Shown here: one piece after another, positions 44,508 through 53,210 of the stretch
How positions within the stretch are numbered: the first letter of the stretch is position 1
Layout of the letters: the number at the start of each line of letters is the position of its first letter
NCBI GenBank assembly: GCA_022180725.1
Contig: BQMO01000002.1
Location: 118,477 to 182,476, forward strand
From: Phycisphaerae bacterium
Lineage (GTDB): Bacteria > Planctomycetota > Phycisphaerae > Phycisphaerales > UBA1924
Direction: 5' to 3'
Length of the DNA: 64,000 nucleotides
Made by a program: the position numbers and the translations under genes
The notes under the pieces: model-generated
Databases searched by the model: none
Told to the model about the DNA's origin: nothing
What the model saw: only the letters and a program-made list of their open reading frames with translations

Positions 44508-45938
44508 ATGTTCATGCGCATGGTGTACGACGACGCGCTCGCCCAGGCCGCGTACGTCATCGGGTGCCAGAAGACCGGCGAGGCCATCGTCATCGACCCG
44601 GAGCGCGACGTGGACCGCTACGAACGGCTCGCCTCGGCCAATGGACTCCGCCTCGTCGCCGCCGCCGAAACGCACATCCACGCCGACTTCCACTCGGGTT
44701 CCCGTGAACTCGCCGAGAAGGGCGCCACGGTGTACCTGTCCGACGAGGGCGACGCCGACTGGAAGTATCAGTGGCACACCAAGAAGACCGGCGGGGGGTC
44801 GTACGCCCATCGTCTGCTGAAGGACGGCGACACGTTCCGCGTCGGGAACATCGAGTTCACCGCCGTGCACACGCCCGGGCACACACCCGAGCACCTGTGC
44901 TACATGGTGACCGACCGTGGCGGCGGGGCTGACAAGCCCATCGGCGTCGCGACGGGGGACTTCCTGTTCGTGGGCGATCTGGGCCGGCCCGATCTGCTCG
45001 AGTCCGCCGCGGGGCACGCCGGCCAGGCCGACCCGTCCGCCCGCAGGCTCTACCAGACCGTGCGGAAGTTCCAGTCATGGCCTGACTATCTGCAGGTGTG
45101 GCCCGGGCACGGCGCGGGAAGTGCGTGCGGGAAGGCGCTCGGGGCCGTGCCCCAGAGCACGGTCGGGTACGAAAAGCTCTTCAACCCTTCGGTGCGCGCG
45201 GCGACGGGCGAGCAGGCGTTCACGTCGTACATCCTTGAGGGCCAGCCCGAGCCGCCGTTGTACTTCGCGCGAATGAAGCGTGACAACAAACTTGGCCCGC
45301 CGGTGCTGGGGCGGCTGCCCGCCCCGCGCCAACTCACCGCCGCCGAACTGGCGGGGATTGATGCCCGCACGACGGCAATTGTGGACACGCGTCCGTGGGC
45401 GGCGTTCCGGGCGGGGCACGTTCCCGGCGCGCTCACGCTGCCGCTGACCAATGCCTTCCCCACCGACGCCGGATCGATGATCGCCGAGGGGGAGCCGATC
45501 GTGCTGCTCGTCGATCGGGGCCGGCTCGACGAGGCGATTCGCGCCCTCATCCGCGTCGGGCTGGATTCGATCACCGGGTGGTTCGACGCCGCGGCCTTTG
45601 ATCAGTTCGCGGCGGGGCGGACCCTCGCGACGACGCCGGAGATTTCCGTCCGCGAAGCCCTGACCCTGATCGAAACCGTCAGGCCGGTGCTGCTCGACGC
45701 CCGCCGGGCCACGGAGTTCGCCGAGGGGCATATCCCCGGGGCGCTGAACATCGCGCACACGCGTCTGTTGGCACGGCTCACGGAAGTTCCCAAGGACCGA
45801 CCGATTCTCGTCAACTGTCGCAGTGGGATGCGTTCGTCGCGTGCGTGCGCGCTGCTCCAGCGTCACGGCCGCAGCGCTACAAACCTTGCCGGCGGGTTCC
45901 TCGCGTGGGAGCAAGCCGGTGCGCGGGTTGACCGTTGA
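44508..45938 (+). CDS. Persulfide dioxygenase-sulfurtransferase (CstB-like)
   Basis: A protein of 476 residues with the layout of Staphylococcus CstB: an ETHE1-like metallo-beta-lactamase domain and two rhodanese domains. The MBL part has THIHADFH (His56, His58, Asp60, His62) and HTPGHTPEHL. The first rhodanese (about 280-375) lacks the active cysteine: its loop reads VDRGRLDE. The second (about 380-476) has Cys437 in VNCRSGMRSS. Such enzymes oxidise persulfides to sulfite and thiosulfate, relieving sulfide stress. The next gene is a membrane rhodanese, 26 nt downstream, supporting that role. A GGGAGG ribosome site is upstream. Confidence 0.92.
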   Translation: MFMRMVYDDALAQAAYVIGCQKTGEAIVIDPERDVDRYERLASANGLRLVAAAETHIHADFHSGSRELAEKGATVYLSDEGDADWKYQWHTKKTGGGSYAHRLLKDGDTFRVGNIEFTAVHTPGHTPEHLCYMVTDRGGGADKPIGVATGDFLFVGDLGRPDLLESAAGHAGQADPSARRLYQTVRKFQSWPDYLQVWPGHGAGSACGKALGAVPQSTVGYEKLFNPSVRAATGEQAFTSYILEGQPEPPLYFARMKRDNKLGPPVLGRLPAPRQLTAAELAGIDARTTAIVDTRPWAAFRAGHVPGALTLPLTNAFPTDAGSMIAEGEPIVLLVDRGRLDEAIRALIRVGLDSITGWFDAAAFDQFAAGRTLATTPEISVREALTLIETVRPVLLDARRATEFAEGHIPGALNIAHTRLLARLTEVPKDRPILVNCRSGMRSSRACALLQRHGRSATNLAGGFLAWEQAGARVDR

Positions 45939-45964
45939 TCATGTCTTGATACGGAGATTACCTC

Positions 45965-46588
45965 ATGACCACCATGCCCCAGGCGACCACGTCCGCCGCG
46001 ACTGCCATTTCACCCGGCGGCATTGAAAACGCCTCACCCGCGCAGATCGCCGAGTGGGTTCGTCGGGGCGAGGCCGTCATCATCGACGTGCGCGAGCCCG
46101 ACGAGCACGCCCGCGAGCACATCGCCGGGGCGTGCCTTGTCCCGCTCTCGTCGTTCGATCCCGAGCGTGCGGCGGCCCGCGCCAAACCGGGACAGATGCT
46201 GGTCATGCACTGTCGCAGCGGACGGCGCTCCGCCGACGCCGCCGGGCGGTGCGCGACCCTCACCCCGAAGGGCTGGCGCCTGGTGAACATGACGGGCGGG
46301 ATCGAGGCGTGGAAGCAGGCCGGGCTGCCGGTCGAGGTCAACACCGCCGCCCCGCGCATGAGCCTGATGCGGCAGGTGCAACTGACCATCGGCGTGGGCG
46401 TGCTCGCGGGGTGCGCCCTGGCGTGGTTCGTCCATCCATGGTTCATCGGCCTGGCCGCGTTCTTCGGCGCCGGGCTGGTCTTTGCCGGGCTGTCGGGGAC
46501 GTGCGGCTTGGCGGCGGTGCTCGCCCGCATGCCGTGGAACGCGCACCAAGGCACGGGGGCGTCGTGCGATCGCGGGACGTGCGCATAG
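45965..46588 (+). CDS. Membrane rhodanese (YgaP-like, rhodanese-DUF2892)
   Basis: A protein of 207 residues. The rhodanese domain (about 20-120) has active Cys83 in VMHCRSGRRSAD. Two membrane helices follow (about 140-190: MRQVQLTIGVGVLAGCALAWF and the next one), which form the DUF2892 region seen in E. coli YgaP. The final stretch has TCGLAAVLARMPWN, typical of this family, then a cysteine pair in ASCDRGTCA. It transfers sulfur at the inner membrane and probably works with the CstB-like enzyme just upstream. Confidence 0.92.
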   Translation: MTTMPQATTSAATAISPGGIENASPAQIAEWVRRGEAVIIDVREPDEHAREHIAGACLVPLSSFDPERAAARAKPGQMLVMHCRSGRRSADAAGRCATLTPKGWRLVNMTGGIEAWKQAGLPVEVNTAAPRMSLMRQVQLTIGVGVLAGCALAWFVHPWFIGLAAFFGAGLVFAGLSGTCGLAAVLARMPWNAHQGTGASCDRGTCA

Positions 46589-46610
46589 GTCGTGCGAGAA
46601 CGCTTGAGCC

Positions 46611-47597
46611 TTACACGCCGGCAAGGCGCCGGATCATGTCCGGACTTTCGGGCTGACCGGTGCGTGCGGCGAGCAGGGCCGCATGGGCCATGACCAGCGC
46701 GGGGGCGTGGTCGCCTTGCACGCCTGGCGGCGCCGCCAGGGCGGCGCGGAGTGACGCCGCGTGCCATGTCACCGCCGGATCGGCCTTGGGGGCTGCAGCG
46801 CGGCGCGTGGCGGGCCTGTGGGCATCGACCACATTGCCGTCCTGGCCGAGCCATTCCCACCCCGTGTCTGTCACGTGGAGCCGCCCCTTCGCGGACATCA
46901 AGGTCGCGGAAAACTCCCACCGCGGTGCGGCATCCGAGGCCTCGACCACGGCGGCGGCGGCGGGATAGCGCAGCGTCGCGGCCATATCGCCGTGCAGGTC
47001 GCGCAGCGTGTCGGGTGGGGCCGCGTGCAGCCCCGACGCCGCGCGCGGGCCGACGTACACCGCGTCCACGGATTCCGGCTCACCCAACACCGCTCGCACC
47101 AGATCAAGCACGCCGACCAGCCGTGCGCCCAACGAACCGGCCTCCGGCCTCGCCCAGGTCCGCGCGTGCATCATGCGCACGGGGCTGAACTCACGCCGCA
47201 CCTCGGCAAGGCGCGTCCACGGCTCGGCCGACGCGGGCAATCCGACCATGCCCGGCGGGGCGTACACGGCCAGTCCCGGGGCCGAGGCCGGGTGCGGTTC
47301 GGTGGTGACGCACCGCACGCCGCGCGCGATCAGTTCGTCCGTTAGCCTTGCCTCGGCACGCTCGTCGGGCAGCCCCATCGGCGCGGCGAGCCAGAAGGCC
47401 TCCACGTCGAGGGTCGCGGCGGCGGCACGCAGATCGTCAAACGGCTCCGCACCGAGCGCCACCGAGACGTCGCCCGACCGCCCGACGTCGGGTGCTCCCG
47501 CGTGCGTCACCACGCACCCCGCCGACCCGGCGACGGCCTGCACGAATGCCGCCTGGTGCGGCCCGAGCCACACCGCGATGCGCCGAACCTGACTCAT
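46611..47597 (-). CDS. Putative Gfo/Idh/MocA-like oxidoreductase
   Basis: A protein of 328 residues from the ATG at 47597; 47606 is also possible. The order of strands and the segments PDERAEARLTDELIARGVRCVTTEPHP and the C-terminal ATLMSAKGRLHVTDTGWEWLG recall the Gfo/Idh/MocA fold, but the usual GxGxxG nucleotide motif at the N-terminus is missing (the first strand is IAVWLGPHQAAFV). It may be a degenerate or non-catalytic member. Neighbours give no clue. It starts 35 nt from the RNase P RNA, on the opposite strand. Confidence 0.5.
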   Translation of the reverse strand: MSQVRRIAVWLGPHQAAFVQAVAGSAGCVVTHAGAPDVGRSGDVSVALGAEPFDDLRAAAATLDVEAFWLAAPMGLPDERAEARLTDELIARGVRCVTTEPHPASAPGLAVYAPPGMVGLPASAEPWTRLAEVRREFSPVRMMHARTWARPEAGSLGARLVGVLDLVRAVLGEPESVDAVYVGPRAASGLHAAPPDTLRDLHGDMAATLRYPAAAAVVEASDAAPRWEFSATLMSAKGRLHVTDTGWEWLGQDGNVVDAHRPATRRAAAPKADPAVTWHAASLRAALAAPPGVQGDHAPALVMAHAALLAARTGQPESPDMIRRLAGV

Positions 47598-47632
47598 GGC
47601 GCGCATCGTACCCGCACGCGTATACTTCAGTT

Positions 47633-48046
47633 GAGCGCGGCAGGGCGATCGCGCGGGCGGGTTCTCCGTCCGTGAGGAAAGTCCGAGCACGGCAGGACAC
47701 GCCGGTGGGTAACACCCACCCGTCCGGTTCGCTCCCGGGCGAGGGACAGTGCCACAGAAATCACACCGCCGATGGCCCGCGAGGGATCAGGCAAGGGTGA
47801 AATGGTGGGGTAAGAGCCCACCGCCCCGATGGTGACATCGGGGGCACGGCAAACCCCGGCGCGTGCAAGGTCCAGCAGCCCCCGCCTGAGCCCGGTCCGG
47901 GCGATGGGGGCGGGTAGACCGCTCGAGGTGAACGGCGACGTTCATCCCAGAGAAATGGTCGCCGCCGCCGGAAGGCCCGCCCCAGCCCCCGTCAAGGTCG
48001 GGCGGGAACCCCCGGCGGAACAGAACTCGGCTTACCAGCCGCGTGA
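47633..48046 (+). ncRNA. rnpB: RNase P RNA, bacterial type A
   Basis: About 414 nt with the universal elements of the bacterial ribozyme: GAGGAAAGTCCGAGC in the 5' part, ACAGAAA, GGGTAAGAGCCCACCG, GGCAAACCCC, AGAGAAATGGTCGCC and the 3' ACAGAA-CGGCTTAC. P1 is formed by GCGCGGC (47635-47641) with GCCGCGT (48038-48044). A TATACT -10 element lies at 47621-47626, 7 nt before the expected 5' end. It cleaves 5' leaders from tRNA precursors. Confidence 0.95.
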
Positions 48047-48054
48047 GCGCGTGC

Positions 48055-48093
48055 GCAGGCCCCCGGCAACCCCGGGGGCCTGCGGCCTTTTCC
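48055..48093 (+). terminator. Rho-independent terminator of rnpB
   Basis: A 12-bp perfect stem, GCAGGCCCCCGG (48055-48066) and CCGGGGGCCTGC (48072-48083), with loop CAACC, followed by GGCC and TTTT. It lies just after the RNase P RNA and upstream of the tetR promoter. Confidence 0.85.
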
Positions 48094-48131
48094 TCGACAT
48101 GGACCCGCGCGGGCATGCCGCGGGTTCTGCA

Positions 48132-48184
48132 ACCGTCCGACCGGACGGTTTGACACCGACCGACCGGACGGTATACTTTCGCCC
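48132..48184 (+). promoter_or_regulatory. tetR promoter with twin palindromic operators
   Basis: A consensus promoter: TTGACA (48150-48155), 16-nt spacer, TATACT (48172-48177). Operator 1 is ACCGTCCG-AC-CGGACGGT (48132-48149), a perfect palindrome with 2-nt centre, upstream of the -35. Operator 2 is ACCGACCGACCGGACGGT (48155-48172), with one change, filling the spacer. Their centres are 23 bp apart. The expected transcription start is at about 48184, and the tetR ATG is at 48186, so the mRNA is nearly leaderless. Confidence 0.85.
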
Positions 48185-48185
48185 G

Positions 48186-48845
48186 ATGACCGCCCCCGCC
48201 CGCCACGACGCCCCGCAGGCCGACGCCCTGCACGACCGCGTGCTCGACGCCGCCGAGGCCGTGGTCGTGCGGCAGGGCATCGGGAACCTCACGCTCGACG
48301 CGGTGGCCGCCGAGGCCGGGCTGAGCAAGGGCGGGCTGCTGCACCACTACCCGTCGAAGGATCGGCTGATCGAGGCGATGGTGTCGCGGTGCGCGAACAA
48401 CTGGCGTGCCTGCGCCCTGGAGGCTGTCGAAGAGACCCCCCATGGCCCCGCCCGGGTGGCCCGCGCCATGCTGCATCACCTGGACGACGCCCAGGCGTGG
48501 ACCGATCAGTGCCAGCGGAGTTCGTCCGCCGTGTTCGCGGCCCTGGTGCAGAACCCGCAACTCATCGAACCGATGCGCGCGGTGTACGGCGAACTGCGGG
48601 CCAAGATCGCCGAGGACCGGCTCGCCCCGGGCGTCGCTGAAGTCGTCGTCGCCGCGATGGACGGGCTGTGGCTGTACCGCGTGCTGGGGCTGGCGCCGGT
48701 CGATCAGGCCATGATGGACCGCATCCGCGGCGTGCTCCTGCAACTGCTCAAGGCGCCCCAGGCCCGGCTCTCGCCCGCGCGCCGATCCGTGAAGAAGTCA
48801 ACGCCGACTCGCCCCGTCGCGAGGTCGCGTGGAGGTCGTCGATGA
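48186..48845 (+). CDS. TetR-family repressor of the efflux operon
   Basis: A protein of 219 residues. The N-terminal helix-turn-helix is at about 20-65: DRVLDAAEAVVVRQGIGNLTLDAVAAEAGLSKGGLLHHYPSKDRL, the standard TetR pattern. The C-terminal helical domain binds an unknown ligand. The palindromic pair over its promoter indicates autorepression. Its stop overlaps the adaptor start (ATGA), so the regulator is co-transcribed with the pump it controls. The frame is open upstream across the RNase P RNA, which is not coding. Confidence 0.93.
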   Translation: MTAPARHDAPQADALHDRVLDAAEAVVVRQGIGNLTLDAVAAEAGLSKGGLLHHYPSKDRLIEAMVSRCANNWRACALEAVEETPHGPARVARAMLHHLDDAQAWTDQCQRSSSAVFAALVQNPQLIEPMRAVYGELRAKIAEDRLAPGVAEVVVAAMDGLWLYRVLGLAPVDQAMMDRIRGVLLQLLKAPQARLSPARRSVKKSTPTRPVARSRGGRR

Positions 48846-50062
48846 AACGCTCAACCGTGGTGGGGCTTGTGATCGCCGCCGGCGTGCTGCTTGCGGGCGG
48901 CTGGTTCGGGTGGACAAAGTACCGCGCGATGCAGGCCGGGATGGCCGGCGGCCCGCCCGGGGGCATGGCCGGCTTCGAGCCGATGGAGGCCGTGCAGGTG
49001 GTCGAAGCGCGCGATCTGGCGTGGCAGGAAACCGCGGACCTGGTGGGCACGGTGTTCCCGATCCGCGCGGTAACGGTGCGGAACGAACTCGCCGCCGCCG
49101 TCACGTTCGTCGGGTTTGATTCCGGCTCAGTGGTCGAGGCGGGGCAGGTTTTGCTGCGACAGGACGACACCACCGAACGGGCCGACCTGGCCGCCGCCCA
49201 AGCCGCCATTCGCGTTGCCGAGGCCAATGTCGCGCAGGTTCAGACGCAGGTGCGTCTGGCCGAGGTGGAGTTGGAGCGGCTGGCCGGGGCGGCCAAGGGC
49301 GCCGTCGCCGAAGTGGAAGTGGACCGTGCCCGGGCAAAGGTTGACGCGGCGAAGGCCGACCTGGCCAAGTGGCAGGCCGAGGTCGAACAGGCCCAGGCCC
49401 ACGCCGCCCAGGTCAACGCGCGTCTGGCGAAGTTGACGATCCACGCGCCATTCCGGGCCCGCGCGGGCATGCGAACCGTCCACGAAGGACAGATGCTCCC
49501 CGCGGGGGCCGACGTCGTCACGCTCCAGGAACTCACCGATTCGATCTACCTCGACTTCGCAATCCCCCAGCAGTACGCCCCGCGCGTGGCCATCGGCACC
49601 AAGGTCATGGCCACCGGCACGCTGCTCGGGCCGAACCCGGTGGCGATCGAGGTTGTCGCGGTGGACGCGGTGGTGAACAACCAGACGCGGAATCTCCGCG
49701 TGCGGGGCCTGGTCGCCAACCCCGGGGGCGTGCTCGTGCCCGGGATGTTCGTCCAGGTCCGCGTGCCCATCGACGCGCCCAAGACGTTCGTCGCCATCCC
49801 CAGCACCGCCGTCCGCCGAAACGCCTATGCCACGTCCGTCTTCGTCGTGCCCGCGTCGCCCGACGCGAAAGGCGACGTCCGCGTGGCCCAGCGGTTCGTC
49901 ACGCTCGGGCAGAGCGTGGGCGACGAGGTCATCGTGCTCGACGGGCTTCGCGCGGGCGAACGCGTCGCCGCGGCGGGGTCGTTCAAACTCCGTGACGGCG
50001 CGAAAGTCCTGCTCGCCCCGCCCGGCGCGGCCCAGCGCCCCAACGGCCAGCCCGGGTCCTGA
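48842..50062 (+). CDS. RND efflux adaptor (membrane fusion protein)
   Basis: A protein of 406 residues with one N-terminal membrane anchor (7-25). The barrel-sandwich hybrid parts flank a long alanine-rich alpha hairpin (about 115-190): FDSGSVVEAGQVLLRQDD before it and LTIHAPFRARAGMRTVHEGQ after it. The beta-barrel and membrane-proximal domains follow. It links the inner-membrane pump with the outer-membrane channel. Translational coupling with tetR (ATGA) and a 42-nt gap to the pump gene indicate a single operon. Confidence 0.94.
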   Translation: MKRSTVVGLVIAAGVLLAGGWFGWTKYRAMQAGMAGGPPGGMAGFEPMEAVQVVEARDLAWQETADLVGTVFPIRAVTVRNELAAAVTFVGFDSGSVVEAGQVLLRQDDTTERADLAAAQAAIRVAEANVAQVQTQVRLAEVELERLAGAAKGAVAEVEVDRARAKVDAAKADLAKWQAEVEQAQAHAAQVNARLAKLTIHAPFRARAGMRTVHEGQMLPAGADVVTLQELTDSIYLDFAIPQQYAPRVAIGTKVMATGTLLGPNPVAIEVVAVDAVVNNQTRNLRVRGLVANPGGVLVPGMFVQVRVPIDAPKTFVAIPSTAVRRNAYATSVFVVPASPDAKGDVRVAQRFVTLGQSVGDEVIVLDGLRAGERVAAAGSFKLRDGAKVLLAPPGAAQRPNGQPGS

Positions 50063-50104
50063 TCCCCGACACGCCACGCCCCCACCGCCCTCCAAGGACA
50101 CCCC

Positions 50105-53100
50105 GTGAAATCGTTCACCGACATCTTCATCCGCAAACCCGTGCTGGCGGTGGTGGTCAACCTCATCATCCTCGCCGTGGGCTGGCGGACGATCAGTTCG
50201 CTCCCCGTGCGTCAGTACCCGCGCCTGGAGAGCAGCGCCATCGTCATCACCACCGTGTACGTCGGCGCCAGCGCCGAGACGGTGCGCGGGTTCATCACCA
50301 CGCCCATCGAGCAGGCGGTGTCGGCCATCGACGGCATCGACTACATCGAGAGCAGCAGCCGCGCGGGCGTCAGCATGGTCACCGTGCGCCTGCGCCTCAA
50401 TCACAACAGCAACGACGCCCTCGCCGAGATCAGCGCCCGGCTGAACCAGGTGCGCAGCCGCCTGCCCGCCAGTGCCGAGGCCCCCAGCGTCGACATCCAG
50501 CGCACCGACAAGCCCTACGCCACGTTCTACATCAGTTTCACCAGCACCCAGATGGAACTGCGGCAGATCGACGATTTCCTCGTGCGCGAGGTGCAGCCGG
50601 AGATCCAGACCATCCCCGGGGTGCAGCGGGCCGGGGTGGAGGGCGCGCGCGAACTGGCCATGCGCGTCTGGCTCGACCCGGTGAAGATGGAGAGTTTCGA
50701 CATCACCCCGCGCGAGGCGTGGGACGCCCTGTCGCGCAACAACTTCCTCGCGGCCGTGGGGCGGACCAAGGGCCGCGACATCCAGATCGACCTGCTGACC
50801 GACACGGACCTGCGCACCGCTCCGGAGTTCGATTCGCTCATCGTGCGAGAACGCGACGGCACCATCGTCCGGCTGTCGGACATTGCCCGGGTCGAACTGG
50901 GCAGCGAAGAACCGACCGGGCAGGCCGGGTTCAACGGCAAGCCCGCCGTGTGGCTCTCCGTCTGGCCCCTGCCCAGCGCCAACGAACTCGACGTGTCGCG
51001 CCTGCTCAAGCAGCGGCTCGAGCAGATCCGCCCGTCGCTCCCCGCGGGGATGGAGATGACCCTGGCCTACGACGGCACGTACTACATGGACCGCGCCATC
51101 AAGGAGATCGTCTCGACCCTCGCCGAGACCATCGGCATCGTGGCCTTGGTCGTGTTCCTCTTCATGGGGTCGATCCGCACCGTCCTCGTGCCGCTGGTGG
51201 CCATGCCCGTCTCGCTGGTGGGCGCCTGCATCGCCATGCTGCTCTTCGGCTTCTCGCTCAACCTGCTCACCATCCTCGCGATCGTCCTCTCCGTCGGGCT
51301 GGTGGTCGACGACGCCATCGTCATGGTCGAGAACGTCGAGCGGCACATCCGCGAGGGGAAGGGCAAACTGGACGCGGCGCTCATCGGCGCCCGCGAGCTC
51401 TTCGCCCCGGTCATCTCCATGACCATCACCCTCGCCGCGGTCTACACGCCTATCGGCTTCCAGAGCGGGCTGACGGGCATGCTCTTCCGCGAGTTCGCGT
51501 TCACGCTCGCCGCCGCGGTCATCATCTCGGGCATCGTCGCCGTCACGCTCTCGCCCATCATGAGCGCGTGGGTCGTCCCCGCGCACGGACGCGAGGGGTG
51601 GTTCACACGGAAGGTCAACGGCTTTTTCGACTGGCTCCGCGTGGTGTACGAGGCGGTGCTGAAGCAGGTGCTGCGGGCGTGGTGGGTGTGCGTGCTCGCG
51701 GCGATCGCCGTGTGCGTCTTCGCCCCCCCGCTCTACCAGCGCTCGAAGAAGGAACTGGCCCCCACCGAGGACGAGGGGATCGTCTTCGCGGTCGTACAGA
51801 CCGCGCCCGACGCGACGCTCGACTACACCGTGCGCGGGTTCAATAAGGTCGCCCAGGCCTTCATGTCCATCCCCGAGGCCCGGTTCTTCTTCCAGGTCGC
51901 CGAACTCTCGATGGGCGGCGGGTTCGGGGGCATCCAAACCAAGGACTGGGCGGAGCGCACCCGCTCCACTGAAGAGATCCAGCAGCACGCCATCGCCAAC
52001 CTGATGGCCATCGAGGAACTCCGCTCGATCGCGGTGCGCCCCGCGCCCCTCCCCGGGGCCGGGCAGTTCGACGTGGAACTCATGATCACCAGCAGCGACG
52101 AGGCGCTCGACATGGAGCCGGTGATCAACCAGCTCATCGGGGCGGGCTACGGCAGCGGCAAGTTCGTCTACGTCGACTCGGACCTGCGCATCGACCTCCC
52201 GCAGACCCGGATCGAGATCGACCGCCGGAAGGTCGCCGACCTCGGGCTGGACATGGCCGACGTGGGGCAGGACCTCGCGGTGCTCCTCGCCGGGGGGTAT
52301 GTCAACCGATTCAACTTCGCCGGGCGCTCGTACAAGGTCATCCCGCAGGTGGGCGACACCCAGCGCCAGAACCCCGAGCAACTCCTCGAACTGAAGGTGC
52401 GCACCCGCGACGGCGGCAGCGTCTCGATGCGCAGCCTCGTCTCGCTCCGCACCGAGACCGTGCCACGCGTGCTCACGCGCTTCCAGCAGCGCAACAGCGC
52501 CAAGGTCTTCGGCGTCGTCGCCCCGGGCGTCACCAAGGAAGAAGCCCTCTCCAGCCTCGAACAGGCCGCCAAGGCCATCGTGCCGCCGGGCTACGCCATC
52601 GACTACGCCGGCGAAAGCCGCCAGATGCGCACCGAGGGCGCGACCATGGTCTCGACCCTCGGCTTTGCCATCGGACTTATTTACCTCGTGCTGGCAGCCC
52701 AGTTCGGGAGTTTCCGCGACCCGCTCATCGTGCTGCTGGGGTCCGTCCCGCTCGCGCTGACGGGCGCGCTGGTGTTCACGGCCTTCGGCGCGACCACCAT
52801 CAACATCTACTCGCAGGTTGGGCTGATCACGCTGGTCGGGCTGGTGGCCAAGAACGGCATCCTCATCGTCGAGTTCGCGAATCACCTGCGCGAGCAAGGC
52901 CTGTCGAAACGTGACGCCGTGCGCCAGGCCGCGGGCACGCGCCTGCGCCCCATCCTCATGACCTCCGCCGCCACCGTGTTCGGACACTTCCCGCTGGTGC
53001 TGGTGACCGGCGCCGGCGCCGAGGCCCGCAACAGCATCGGCATCATCCTGGTGAGCGGCATGGCCATCTCGACGCTGTTCACGCTCTTCGTGGTCCCGTC

Positions 53101-53203
53101 GATCTACGTGTTCCTCTCCGGGCGGCACGAGGCCGCGGCGAAGCCCGCCGAGCCGACCGACGCGTCCGCCCCCGATTCCTCCATGCCGCTCCCCGCAGCC
53201 TGA
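50105..53203 (+). CDS. RND multidrug efflux transporter, inner-membrane pump (AcrB/MexF-like)
   Basis: A protein of 1032 residues with 12 membrane helices and two large periplasmic loops. The proton relay is seen in VGLVVDDAIVMVENVERH (the paired Asp of helix 4), and the N-terminal IFIRKPVLAVVVNLIILAVG is standard for HAE-1 pumps. The C-terminal half has the matching VGLVAKNGILIVEFAN with the helix 10 lysine. It uses the proton gradient to expel hydrophobic compounds. The specificity cannot be read from sequence. Confidence 0.95.
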   Translation: MKSFTDIFIRKPVLAVVVNLIILAVGWRTISSLPVRQYPRLESSAIVITTVYVGASAETVRGFITTPIEQAVSAIDGIDYIESSSRAGVSMVTVRLRLNHNSNDALAEISARLNQVRSRLPASAEAPSVDIQRTDKPYATFYISFTSTQMELRQIDDFLVREVQPEIQTIPGVQRAGVEGARELAMRVWLDPVKMESFDITPREAWDALSRNNFLAAVGRTKGRDIQIDLLTDTDLRTAPEFDSLIVRERDGTIVRLSDIARVELGSEEPTGQAGFNGKPAVWLSVWPLPSANELDVSRLLKQRLEQIRPSLPAGMEMTLAYDGTYYMDRAIKEIVSTLAETIGIVALVVFLFMGSIRTVLVPLVAMPVSLVGACIAMLLFGFSLNLLTILAIVLSVGLVVDDAIVMVENVERHIREGKGKLDAALIGARELFAPVISMTITLAAVYTPIGFQSGLTGMLFREFAFTLAAAVIISGIVAVTLSPIMSAWVVPAHGREGWFTRKVNGFFDWLRVVYEAVLKQVLRAWWVCVLAAIAVCVFAPPLYQRSKKELAPTEDEGIVFAVVQTAPDATLDYTVRGFNKVAQAFMSIPEARFFFQVAELSMGGGFGGIQTKDWAERTRSTEEIQQHAIANLMAIEELRSIAVRPAPLPGAGQFDVELMITSSDEALDMEPVINQLIGAGYGSGKFVYVDSDLRIDLPQTRIEIDRRKVADLGLDMADVGQDLAVLLAGGYVNRFNFAGRSYKVIPQVGDTQRQNPEQLLELKVRTRDGGSVSMRSLVSLRTETVPRVLTRFQQRNSAKVFGVVAPGVTKEEALSSLEQAAKAIVPPGYAIDYAGESRQMRTEGATMVSTLGFAIGLIYLVLAAQFGSFRDPLIVLLGSVPLALTGALVFTAFGATTINIYSQVGLITLVGLVAKNGILIVEFANHLREQGLSKRDAVRQAAGTRLRPILMTSAATVFGHFPLVLVTGAGAEARNSIGIILVSGMAISTLFTLFVVPSIYVFLSGRHEAAAKPAEPTDASAPDSSMPLPAA

Positions 53204-53210
53204 CCCCGCC

